A DNA stretch of 14,588 nucleotides from contig JAEZFK010000003.1 in the NCBI GenBank assembly GCA_023437715.1, positions 1-14,588 of the forward strand. Direction: 5' to 3'. Under the pieces are notes generated by a model. It did no database searches. It was not told the origin of the DNA and saw only the letters and a list, made by a program, of their open reading frames with translations. The translations under genes were made by a program, and so were the position numbers. The stretch comes from Bacillota bacterium. Its GTDB lineage: Bacteria; Bacillota; Clostridia; Lachnospirales; Lachnospiraceae. How positions within the stretch are numbered: the first letter of the stretch is position 1; the number at the start of each line of letters is the position of its first letter. Positions 7,810 to 13,791 of this stretch are shown here, piece by piece.

Positions 7810-7950
7810 TTATTCATCGTCTTCTATGGATTTGCAGCTGTCAGAAAACTCCGGGGAGCAGGCGATATCGTTAATATCTACAACAGGTGTTATGAGTGTG
7901 GGTTGCTGCCTTTCGGGCTGTTTCGTGATTTCCAGATTTTTATCTGTCAT
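7810..7950 (-). CDS. Unrecognised 46-aa acidic peptide, possible RiPP-type precursor or signal peptide
   Basis: This small gene is supported by a perfect GGAGG (7958-7962) seven bases before ATG 7950, a TTGTAA-17-TATAAT promoter and a probable terminator. An ATG at 7995 would place the start upstream of the transcription start, so 7950 is preferred. The product is hydrophilic and has no signal peptide. The first 20 residues are rich in Lys, Glu, Gln and Pro; then ITPVVDINDI, then a short tail ACSPEFSDSCKS with two cysteines (C31, C39) and several serines, ending in EDDE. The leader-plus-Cys/Ser-tail look recalls precursors of modified peptides, but no modifying enzyme lies in this window and I recognise no family. 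A small regulatory protein is equally possible. The next gene downstream on the strand is the S8 protease, on its own promoter. Confidence 0.7.
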   Translation of the reverse strand: MTDKNLEITKQPERQQPTLITPVVDINDIACSPEFSDSCKSIEDDE

Positions 7951-7983
7951 AAGAACACCTCCAATTATTATTTTGATGTCCAT

Positions 7984-8012
7984 ATTATAACTCATTCATT
8001 ATCAAATTACAA
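7984..8012 (-). promoter_or_regulatory. Sigma-A promoter of the 46-aa peptide gene
   Basis: On the - strand, TTGTAA (8007-8012), a 17-nt spacer and TATAAT (7984-7989). The predicted start near 7977 leaves a leader of about 27 nt. Confidence 0.78.
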
Positions 8013-8017
8013 GTAAA

Positions 8018-8030
8018 AATAGTAACTATT
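8018..8030. promoter_or_regulatory. 13-bp palindrome next to the peptide promoter, possible operator
   Basis: AATAGT-A-ACTATT is a perfect palindrome five bases upstream of the -35 box, centred near -47 from the predicted start. This is a position typical of activator sites. No regulator is assigned. Confidence 0.4.
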
Positions 8031-8102
8031 ATTAAAAAACAATGATTTCAAAGACCGGCAGTCCGGCTCCCCGTAGAGAATGGAATATTACAGGAAAGCT
8101 GG

Positions 8103-8144
8103 GAAAAAGAAAACCCCTGCCCTTTCATCGCGAAAGGCAGGGGT
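8103..8144 (-). terminator. Rho-independent terminator of the 157-aa hypothetical gene
   Basis: ACCCCTGCC (8113-8121) pairs with GGCAGGGGT (8136-8144) and TTTC (8123-8126) with GAAA (8132-8135), leaving one bulged C and the loop ATCGC. On the - strand it is followed by TTTTCTTTTT. It lies 17 bases beyond the stop codon. Confidence 0.9.
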
Positions 8145-8161
8145 AAAAGCACCGAAAAGGC

Positions 8162-8635
8162 TTATTCTTCATCAAGATACTGGCTTGTTCCGTTCTTGTT
8201 CTTCTCAGCCGTTTTTTCAGCCTCTTCCTCAGCCGTTCTTCTTGCCAGTTCGGCATTGGCTTCGCTCTGAGTGATGGTTCCCTCGTCTACCAGGTCCTGG
8301 ATCTCCTGCTCTGTCAGGGTAGAGAGATTTGTGGAGCTTTCTTCGGTTTCATCCGAGGTGTCTGAGACCGGCGGCTTTGGACCGTTCGGGCCTGCAGCCT
8401 GCATCTTTTGCTGGAAAGCTCGGCCCTCATTGCTGATTTCCACTGTATCCGTATTTGTTATGTTCAATACCTTTTCCGACTGTGACAGAGAATCTGTTGT
8501 ATTCTCTACCGCCGTAACCTGTGCTCCGGATGCTGCGCCTGTCTGCTCCGCATTTTTCTCTTCCTTTTCCCTCTGTGCCTGAATCAGCTTCCAGTCATCA
8601 TAGGATGATGAATTTGATACACCTGAAATATCCAT
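8162..8635 (-). CDS. Hypothetical acidic 157-aa protein, low complexity
   Basis: I do not recognise a family with confidence. The start is ATG 8635 with a strong AAAGGAGG (8644-8651) eight bases upstream; an earlier in-frame Met at 8683 would precede this site. The protein has no signal peptide or membrane segment. It opens with MDISGVSNSSSYDDWKLIQ, then a charged segment (20-45), a TDTVEISNEGRAFQ patch (62-75), a Pro-rich hinge (82-90), a Ser/Thr/Glu-rich linker, and a helical C-terminal segment (106-147) with a LTEQEIQDLVDEG...SEANAEL pattern and many Glu/Ala/Lys. The composition suggests a mostly disordered cytoplasmic protein. It has its own terminator and no clear promoter consensus. No function is proposed. 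Confidence 0.78.
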   Translation of the reverse strand: MDISGVSNSSSYDDWKLIQAQREKEEKNAEQTGAASGAQVTAVENTTDSLSQSEKVLNITNTDTVEISNEGRAFQQKMQAAGPNGPKPPVSDTSDETEESSTNLSTLTEQEIQDLVDEGTITQSEANAELARRTAEEEAEKTAEKNKNGTSQYLDEE

Positions 8636-8739
8636 TTTCAATTCCTCCTTTGTATAATAAAGACATATAAAACAGCATATCATTTCTTTATGTCCGAAAT
8701 GTGAAATTAGTCTGAAATGCAGATTAGAAAATCTCTAAA

Positions 8740-8768
8740 TTGACAAAGCGTTATTTCTTGTTTATTCT
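8740..8768 (+). promoter_or_regulatory. Sigma-A promoter of the rpiR-family/acyltransferase unit
   Basis: TTGACA (8740-8745, perfect -35), a 17-nt spacer and TATTCT (8763-8768). The leader is about 90 nt and contains a GC-rich hairpin, GGCGC (8795-8799) with GCGCC (8812-8816). Confidence 0.8.
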
Positions 8769-8866
8769 ATAAAAGGAATAGTGGCTGAAGGAATGGCGCC
8801 GGCCGGTGAGAGCGCCGCCCGCCTGCTTTTTTGAGACGACAGGCAAGGAAAAGGGAGAGTGAGAAT

Positions 8867-9721
8867 ATGCAGGGGGATTTTTTGACAAAAATCAGAGCGG
8901 AATACAACCAGTTTACAAAGGCTGAAAAGAAAGTGGCCGATTATATACTGCAAAATTACAGAGATGTGCTATTCATGTCCATTACGGATCTGGCAGAAGC
9001 CTGCAAGGTGGGAGACACCAGCGTATTCCGGTTCTGCAAGACCCTTGACTTAAAGGGATATCAGGAATTTAAGATGATGCTTTCCTTAAGCATTAACGAT
9101 GAACAAACAGGACAGGGCCGTCTGGAGGGAGATATCAGCCTGGAAGATTCCTTTGCAGAGCTGTCCAGAAAAGTGTTAAATACCAATATGAGTGCCTTGG
9201 AAGAAACCTACTCCCTTCTTGATGAGGAAAAGTTTGACCGTGTGATCCGTTATCTTCATGAGGCAAAACGGATCTGCTTTTTCGGTGTAGGCGCCAGCAT
9301 GCTTTCCGCCATGAAAGCGGCTAATAAATTTCTTAGGATTGAACCAAAGGTATACTGTGTACAGGATTCCCATATGCAGGCCATGGTGGCTTCCATGATG
9401 GGAAAAGGGGAGGTTGCGGTTATCTTTTCCTATTCCGGTGCAACTAAGGATACCATCCATGTGGCGGAGCTGGCAAAGAAAGGGGGAGCGGTGACGGTCT
9501 GCGTCACCAGGTTCGTGAAATCTCCTCTGACCGCCTTTTCCGATATCACGCTTCTGTGCGGAGCCAATGAAGGTCCTTTGCAGGGCGGCTCTACCTCCTC
9601 GGAGATCAGCCAGCTGTTTTTGATCGACTTAATGTATACGGAATATTACAGAAGATATTTTGAAGCCTGCAATAAAAACAATGAAAAGGTTTCCGCTTCT
9701 GTGCTGGATAAAATGTGCTGA
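8867..9721 (+). CDS. RpiR/MurR family transcriptional regulator with SIS domain
   Basis: This 284-aa regulator has an N-terminal RpiR helix-turn-helix (about 1-77; FTKAEKKVADYIL, then ITDLAEACKVGDTSVFRFCKTLDLKGYQEFK). A SIS phosphosugar-binding domain follows (about 125-262; CFFGVGASMLSA, VIFSYSGATKDT, and a GPLQGGSTSSEISQ segment). Such proteins sense sugar phosphates, often amino-sugar phosphates such as MurNAc-6-P, and repress or activate catabolic genes; the effector here is unknown. ATG 8867 is preferred over the upstream in-frame TTG 8831 because AGGGAG lies nine bases before it and the protein then begins at the usual family start. No sugar transporter or catabolic gene is adjacent; the next gene, 35 bases on, is a membrane acyltransferase with no terminator between. 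It may also regulate itself. Confidence 0.92.
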   Translation: MQGDFLTKIRAEYNQFTKAEKKVADYILQNYRDVLFMSITDLAEACKVGDTSVFRFCKTLDLKGYQEFKMMLSLSINDEQTGQGRLEGDISLEDSFAELSRKVLNTNMSALEETYSLLDEEKFDRVIRYLHEAKRICFFGVGASMLSAMKAANKFLRIEPKVYCVQDSHMQAMVASMMGKGEVAVIFSYSGATKDTIHVAELAKKGGAVTVCVTRFVKSPLTAFSDITLLCGANEGPLQGGSTSSEISQLFLIDLMYTEYYRRYFEACNKNNEKVSASVLDKMC

Positions 9722-9756
9722 AAATTCAAGGCTTTTTTTAGGGAAGGAGGGCATTT

Positions 9757-10794
9757 GTGGAAGAAAAGAAATTCCGCAATAAAATCACCTGGTTTACGTT
9801 TTTCTTCAGTATTCTGGTAATATGGGTCCATTCCTATAATGCGGTGCTGTTTTTGGGAAGCACAGGCACTGCCTACAGGGTTGACTGGCTGGAACGTTTC
9901 CTGGGAGATACGGTGGCCCAGATTGCTGTACCCGGATTTTTCCTCATGTCCTCCTATCTCTTTTTCCGCGGCTTTACCCTGAACCGGCTTTGGGTGAAAT
10001 GGAATTCCAGGATACGGAGCGTGCTGGTTCCCTATATTATGTGGAATCTGCTTTACTATTCGGGATACGTCATCGGAAGCAGGATTCCCGTACTGTCCGA
10101 GGTCATCGGAAAGGGAAGGGTTCCCTTTACATTCTTAAGGGCTTCAGATGCTATTTTAAATTATACCTATAATTATGTTTTCTGGTATTTGTATCAGTTG
10201 ATCCTGCTGATCCTTCTGGCCCCTCTCATTTATCTTCTGGTAAAACGGCGGCTTTTGGGCGGCCTGTTTCTGGCCGGAATCCTGGCGGCCATTTACATGG
10301 GAGCGGCGCTTCCTTTTCTGAATCTGGATGCGCTTTTTTATTATACCTTCGGGGCTTTTGCAGCTGTTCATGGGAAAAACGTAGTGGAAAGGTCCTGGAA
10401 CTTAAGACGCCTTTGGACGGGAGCAGCTTTTCTTCTGGGGGCCTTCCTCATAAAGGATGTGAACTTTCCGGGAGCTGTAAGGGGAGAAGCGGCGGCCTCT
10501 GTGGTATGCTTCCGGCTTCTGGCCCCTGGGGGCCTGTGGCTGATGACGCCGGAAAAATACCTTGCGGAGGCGGGAGATTGGATGAAGCAGAACTTCTTCC
10601 TCTATGCCATCCACTTTGCCATGGTAAGGCTTATAAATAAAACGGGAGCATTGCTGCTCCCGTCTTATCCGGCAGTTCCCTTTGGGCTTTTTTTAATCAT
10701 GCCGGCTTTGTGCGTTTTTTTCAGTTTTCAGATCGGACGCTTTTTACGGCGTTTTCTTCCGGCCCTGTGGAACTTTCTAAACGGCGGACGATGA
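9757..10794 (+). CDS. Membrane acyltransferase (acyltransferase-3 family)
   Basis: This 345-aa, mostly hydrophobic protein has about ten predicted membrane helices. It matches the acyltransferase-3 pattern: a first helix with the conserved His (FFFSILVIWVHS, H25), a VPGFFLMSSYLFFRG segment (58-72), an RSVLVPYIMWNLLYY segment (87-101), and a C-terminal FFLYAIHFAMVRL (280-292). The family transfers acyl groups to cell-surface polysaccharides, glycolipids or antibiotics; the acceptor here is not evident. The GTG start at 9757 is supported by AAGGAGG (9744-9750) six bases upstream. The gene follows the RpiR regulator at a 35-base gap and is probably in the same transcript. Its last 18 bases overlap the tail of the convergent methyltransferase gene, and no terminator is visible between them. 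A 9-bp hairpin (10642-10650 with 10655-10663) lies inside the coding region. Confidence 0.85.
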   Translation: MEEKKFRNKITWFTFFFSILVIWVHSYNAVLFLGSTGTAYRVDWLERFLGDTVAQIAVPGFFLMSSYLFFRGFTLNRLWVKWNSRIRSVLVPYIMWNLLYYSGYVIGSRIPVLSEVIGKGRVPFTFLRASDAILNYTYNYVFWYLYQLILLILLAPLIYLLVKRRLLGGLFLAGILAAIYMGAALPFLNLDALFYYTFGAFAAVHGKNVVERSWNLRRLWTGAAFLLGAFLIKDVNFPGAVRGEAAASVVCFRLLAPGGLWLMTPEKYLAEAGDWMKQNFFLYAIHFAMVRLINKTGALLLPSYPAVPFGLFLIMPALCVFFSFQIGRFLRRFLPALWNFLNGGR

Positions 10795-11673
10795 CCAGCG
10801 GCCCGAAGCGCCGCAGGGAAGCACCAGTCCGGTGTTCTTTACGGGAAGTCCCACTTCCTCAGACTGTACGGTTCCCCCGAACTTCTTTCCTATTTCAATG
10901 GAAATCATATAGGACAATACGGAAGGGGCCAGTCCTGTGGTGTAGGAATTAATCAGGAAGAACAGCGGTTTATCAGATAAAAGCTCTCCGCAGAGCTTTA
11001 CCAGAGGATGAATGGCATCTTCAATTTTCCAGATTTCTCCCTTGGGCCCTCTTCCATAGGAGGGAGGGTCCATGATGATGGCGTCATAACGGCTGCCCCG
11101 CCGGATCTCCCGCTCAACGAATTTTACGCAGTCATCCACAATCCATCGAATGGAAGCGGATTCCAGGCCTGAGGAGCGGGCGTTTTCCTTGGCCCAGCCC
11201 ACCATGCCCTTGGAAGCGTCCACGTGGGTGACAGAGGCGCCTGCCTTTGCAGCCGCCAGAGTGGCTCCCCCTGTGTATGCAAACAGGTTAAGAACCTTTA
11301 CAGGCCGTCCGGCCTGTTTTATTTTTTCACTGAACCAGTCCCAGTTTGCCGCCTGCTCCGGGAAAAGCCCTGTGTGCTTAAAGCTGAATGGCTTCAGCTG
11401 AAATGTCAGCTCCTTATAGCTGATGGACCACTGCTGGGGAAGATCAAAGAATTCCCATTCCCCGCCGCCCTTTGCGCTCCGGTGGTAGTGACCGTTTCTT
11501 TTGGTCCAGCCCTTTTCCGTCTTGGGTGTGGACCAGATCACCTGGGGGTCAGGGCGTACCAGGAGGTAATTTCCCCAGCGCTCCAGCTTTTCTCCTTCTG
11601 AACAGTCTATCACTTCATAATCTTTCCAACCGTCTGCAATCCACATAATCGGTGCCGCCCTTCTTTTCTTCAT
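10777..11673 (-). CDS. Class I SAM-dependent methyltransferase, RlmI/RlmK-like (probable rRNA 23S cytosine-type)
   Basis: This 298-aa protein carries an AdoMet-binding Rossmann fold: motif I NLFAYTGGAT (128-137), the acidic loop HVDASKGMVGWAKEN (150-164), VDDC (179-182) and motif IV MDPPSYGRGPKGE (201-213). This pattern is typical of the COG1092 family, which includes the 23S rRNA methyltransferases RlmI and RlmK. The protein is shorter than RlmI (about 396 aa) and has no recognisable PUA domain; its N-terminal 120 residues (WKDYEVID, ERWGNYLLVRPDPQVIW) form a separate conserved segment. The substrate is inferred from the family only. ATG 11673 lies about 8 bases after the predicted transcription start and has no SD; ATG 11646 (MWIADGWKDYE) is an alternative with a longer leader. 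Confidence 0.85.
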   Translation of the reverse strand: MKKRRAAPIMWIADGWKDYEVIDCSEGEKLERWGNYLLVRPDPQVIWSTPKTEKGWTKRNGHYHRSAKGGGEWEFFDLPQQWSISYKELTFQLKPFSFKHTGLFPEQAANWDWFSEKIKQAGRPVKVLNLFAYTGGATLAAAKAGASVTHVDASKGMVGWAKENARSSGLESASIRWIVDDCVKFVEREIRRGSRYDAIIMDPPSYGRGPKGEIWKIEDAIHPLVKLCGELLSDKPLFFLINSYTTGLAPSVLSYMISIEIGKKFGGTVQSEEVGLPVKNTGLVLPCGASGRWSSSAV

Positions 11674-11687
11674 TTGATGATTCTATG

Positions 11688-11716
11688 ATTATACTGGATG
11701 GAGGGGGGAGCGTCAA
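11688..11716 (-). promoter_or_regulatory. Sigma-A promoter of the methyltransferase gene
   Basis: On the - strand, TTGACG (11711-11716), a 17-nt spacer and TATAAT (11688-11693). The expected start near 11681 leaves about 8 nt before the first ATG. Confidence 0.8.
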
Positions 11717-11761
11717 GAGCAACGGAGAGACCATGTAATCACCGATTGTGTGTCTGTCCTG

Positions 11762-11777
11762 TATAATATAGTATAAA
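11762..11777 (+). promoter_or_regulatory. Probable promoter -10 region of the Cys-rich protein gene
   Basis: TATAAT (11762-11767) overlaps TATAGT (11767-11772) and TATAAA (11772-11777). No convincing -35 lies 17 nt upstream (the position reads TCACCG). A TTGTGT at 11746 has short spacing (15 nt to TATAGT). An alternative, for example sporulation, sigma factor cannot be excluded. Confidence 0.4.
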
Positions 11778-11799
11778 TTAAAATATGAGAGGTATCATT

Positions 11800-12015
11800 A
11801 TGTCTTGTTTTCATATAGGTTTCTCTATAGGCAGCTGCGGATGCAATTCCTGGTTAAATTTATGCTGTAACAGCCGGTGCAACAATTGGGGCTGGGGCTG
11901 CTGCAATCGTTGGGGCTGTGGATGCAATAACCGCTGTGGCTGCGGATGCAATAACCGGTGCGGCTGCGGATGCAACAACCGGTGCGGCTGCAGGTGTAAT
12001 AATAACTGCAGGTAA
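11800..12015 (+). CDS. Cysteine-rich repeat protein, 71 aa, 20 Cys
   Basis: This small protein has 20 cysteines in 71 residues. A short N-terminal piece (MSCFHIGFSIGSCGC) is followed by Cys/Asn/Trp-rich text, then three and a half 8-residue units of consensus CGCGCNNR (38-69) coded by 24-nt tandem repeats (11911-12006). Apart from Cys, residues are mostly Gly, Asn, Arg and Trp; there is one His, no Lys and almost no acidic residues. I recognise no family. A metallothionein-like metal sink, a disulfide-cross-linked spore or exosporium coat protein, or a repeat-type substrate of a modifying enzyme are possible; none is shown. ATG 11800 is preferred to 11785 because GAGAGG (11787-11792) sits about 7 bases before it. 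The gene has its own terminator downstream. Confidence 0.72.
   Translation: MSCFHIGFSIGSCGCNSWLNLCCNSRCNNWGWGCCNRWGCGCNNRCGCGCNNRCGCGCNNRCGCRCNNNCR
11911..12006 (+). repeat. 24-nt tandem repeat within the Cys-rich gene (four units)
   Basis: Units at 11911-11934, 11935-11958, 11959-11982 and 11983-12006 share the pattern tgyGGCTGCGGATGCAAYAACCGG with few changes; the last is diverged (AGG for GGA, AAT-AAT-AAC at its end). The repeat is in frame, one unit equalling eight codons. Confidence 0.9.
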
Positions 12016-12075
12016 AGGGACAGCAGCAAGCTCCGGACAGGATGCCGGTTTATAGAGGATAAGTGAAATGATTTC

Positions 12076-12110
12076 GGGCGGGGATCCGTATGATTACGGA
12101 CCCGCCTTTT
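12076..12110 (+). terminator. Rho-independent terminator after the Cys-rich gene
   Basis: GGCGGG (12077-12082) pairs with CCCGCC (12101-12106) and TCCGTA (12085-12090) with TACGGA (12095-12100); GA is bulged and TGAT is the loop. TTTT follows. It lies about 60 bases after the stop. Confidence 0.9.
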
Positions 12111-12161
12111 CTGTCTGAAAAGCCGGGAGGAAATTGTAAGGTATTTGAAAGATTAAAATAG

Positions 12162-12190
12162 TTGAATAATTTAAGATTAATTGTTAAAAT
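12162..12190 (+). promoter_or_regulatory. Probable promoter of the cell-wall-binding protein gene
   Basis: TTGAAT (12162-12167), a 17-nt spacer and TAAAAT (12185-12190), giving a leader of about 35 nt before the SD-supported ATG. Confidence 0.6.
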
Positions 12191-12231
12191 AAATTATAGC
12201 AAAAAAGGAAATCCCTGTAAGGAGTGAAGAG

Positions 12232-13584
12232 ATGAAAAGAAAAGGTCTCATTGTGCTGGCTGCCGCAGCCATGCTGGCAATTGGAACTTCATCAATGAAT
12301 GCCTGGGCGGCGGAAAGCTGGTTTCAGTCTAACGGCGTCTGGTATTATAGCGATGCGAGTGGAAATAAAGTGACAAATGCCTGGAAAAAGGGTGCGGACA
12401 ACCTATGGCGCTATCTGGACAGCAATGGCGCCATGGCTGTGAACACCTGGGTGGAGAATACCTATTACGTGGATTCCAACGGCATCCTGGTGACCGACAA
12501 GTGGATGAAGTTCCAGGACTCCGGTGAAGCCCAGTATAAGTGGTATTACTTTGGCAGCAGCGGAAAGGCGATTATGGACAACTGGTCCAAGATCGACAAC
12601 AAATGGTATTACTTTGATTCCAACGGAGAGATGCAGACGGGCTGGGTCCTGGATGACATGTATTACTGCGGAACCGACGGAGCCATGCGCACAGGCTGGC
12701 AGAAGCTCTTTCCGCCGGACAGCGATTATGACCCGGACCACTTAGCGCCCGGAGACACAGACGACGGAAAATCCTGGTATTACTTTAATGAAAACGGCAA
12801 AAAGTATGTTCCAAAATCCATATCCGGCGATTACGCCTCCTATAAGATCGACGGAGTGGCCTACTGCTTTGATTCTGACGGCGCGCTTCAGACCGGCTGG
12901 AAGAACGTAGGTGTGGAAAACGCTGAATACGATATCCAGAATTACAAGTATTATGACGCAAACGGAAAGCTGCGGGTGGGCTGGTATTCCGTAGAGCCGC
13001 CGGAGGATGTGTCCGGCTACGAAGAGAACGTGGAATGGTTTTACTTTAATAGTTCGGGAATTCCCAAAACCGGTCCCAAGGAAGGGGAGGCCAGCACCTC
13101 TGATTTAACGAAGATCAATGATAAGACCTACCTGTTCAATAATCTGGGAAATCCTGTGTATGGACTGCAGAAGGTGGCGATTGGGAACACTTCCGAATAT
13201 ACTGCATTTTATTTCGGAGATAAAAAAACCAGCACCATGCAGAAAGGCAAGATCAAGGTGACCGAAGGCGACGGCAGCGAGTGGACTTATTACTTCAGCG
13301 ACAGCGGCCGGGGCTATACCGGCGTCAAGGACGGTTCCTTATATTATATGGGTAAGCTCCAGTGCGCCGACGAGGGAACCAAATATGAAGCCATTGCCAT
13401 TCCTACGGGAAGCACTACCACTACCTATGTGGTGAATACCTCCGGTAAGGTGGCAAAGAGCACTACGGTGAAGAACGCCGAGGGCGTGAAGTATAAGACC
13501 GGAAGCAACGGAAATCTTTTAAAGGTGGATGACGAAGATCCGTCGGGAGAGGGAAGAACCCCTACGGAGCCGGCCTGGAAGTAG
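12232..13584 (+). CDS. Secreted cell-wall-binding (choline-binding-like) repeat protein, no catalytic domain
   Basis: This 450-aa protein has a signal peptide (MKRKG, hydrophobic 5-18, cleavage after AWA26 or A27). The mature part is almost entirely degenerate CW_binding/glucan-binding repeats of about 20 residues, of the form W-x-YF-D-SNG-x-M-x-TGW. Good examples are WYYSDASGNKVTNAW, WYYFDSNGEMQTGW and YCFDSDGALQTGW; they fade into looser copies beyond residue 280 (YLFNNLGNPVYGL, YYFSDSGRGYTGV). The tail is acidic and Pro/Thr-rich, with no sortase signal or transmembrane anchor. Such repeats bind choline or other wall teichoic acid decorations, or glucans. The lack of a hydrolase, adhesin or toxin domain is unusual: many relatives attach these repeats to an enzyme. 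AAGGAG precedes the ATG by 8 bases. A strong terminator lies downstream. It is probably surface-attached, with an unknown role. Confidence 0.88.
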   Translation: MKRKGLIVLAAAAMLAIGTSSMNAWAAESWFQSNGVWYYSDASGNKVTNAWKKGADNLWRYLDSNGAMAVNTWVENTYYVDSNGILVTDKWMKFQDSGEAQYKWYYFGSSGKAIMDNWSKIDNKWYYFDSNGEMQTGWVLDDMYYCGTDGAMRTGWQKLFPPDSDYDPDHLAPGDTDDGKSWYYFNENGKKYVPKSISGDYASYKIDGVAYCFDSDGALQTGWKNVGVENAEYDIQNYKYYDANGKLRVGWYSVEPPEDVSGYEENVEWFYFNSSGIPKTGPKEGEASTSDLTKINDKTYLFNNLGNPVYGLQKVAIGNTSEYTAFYFGDKKTSTMQKGKIKVTEGDGSEWTYYFSDSGRGYTGVKDGSLYYMGKLQCADEGTKYEAIAIPTGSTTTTYVVNTSGKVAKSTTVKNAEGVKYKTGSNGNLLKVDDEDPSGEGRTPTEPAWK

Positions 13585-13613
13585 GGGATTGGTGAAGTTC
13601 AGCCATGCATTCG

Positions 13614-13667
13614 TAATTTGGCGGTTTTATATATTGGTAAAGAGTGTATGTTTTGGCCGCCAAATTA
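13614..13667. repeat. 11-bp inverted repeat downstream of the wall-binding gene
   Basis: TAATTTGGCGG (13614-13624) and CCGCCAAATTA (13657-13667) are perfect complements around a 32-nt centre. It is not followed by a T tract, so it is not a standard terminator; it may be a remnant of a small mobile repeat or an mRNA 3'-end structure. Confidence 0.6.
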
Positions 13668-13691
13668 TTCATTTCGGGCTGCGCCCTATAG

Positions 13692-13752
13692 AAAAAAACA
13701 AGCAGTTTGCGCTTTGTGAGCGAGCTCACACGCGAAAACTGCTTGTTTTTTT
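13692..13752. terminator. Large palindromic terminator, bidirectional in form
   Basis: The arms AAAAAAACAAGCAGTTT (13692-13708) and AAACTGCTTGTTTTTTT (13736-13752) form a perfect 17-bp stem. Inside, TGTGAGC and GCTCACA plus GCG and CGC add a nested stem, so the whole 61-bp element is nearly palindromic. A7 and T7 flank it, so it can terminate on both strands. It separates the wall-binding gene from the rpsJ promoter. Confidence 0.93.
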
Positions 13753-13791
13753 CTGCATGGCTTAGTTTTAGAAAAAAATTGAAAAAAAGCC

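Noticed and set aside
7951..7995. Longer N-terminus for the 46-aa peptide
   Set aside because: The ATG at 7995 lies upstream of the predicted transcription start, overlapping the promoter; the perfect SD belongs to ATG 7950.
9719..9742. Terminator between the RpiR gene and the acyltransferase (T7 run at 9732-9738)
   Set aside because: No stem precedes the T-run, so the two genes were treated as one transcript.
10642..10663. Perfect hairpin as a terminator within the acyltransferase
   Set aside because: It lies well inside the coding frame and is not followed by a T tract.
11911..12006. Possible CRISPR-like array
   Set aside because: The repeats are contiguous 24-mers with no spacers, in frame with a coding region.
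11811..12029. Open frame on the - strand opposite the Cys-rich gene, Leu/Pro/His/Gln-rich
   Set aside because: It is the mirror of the 24-nt repeats, has no Shine-Dalgarno, and its composition follows from the reverse complement of CGCGCNNR.
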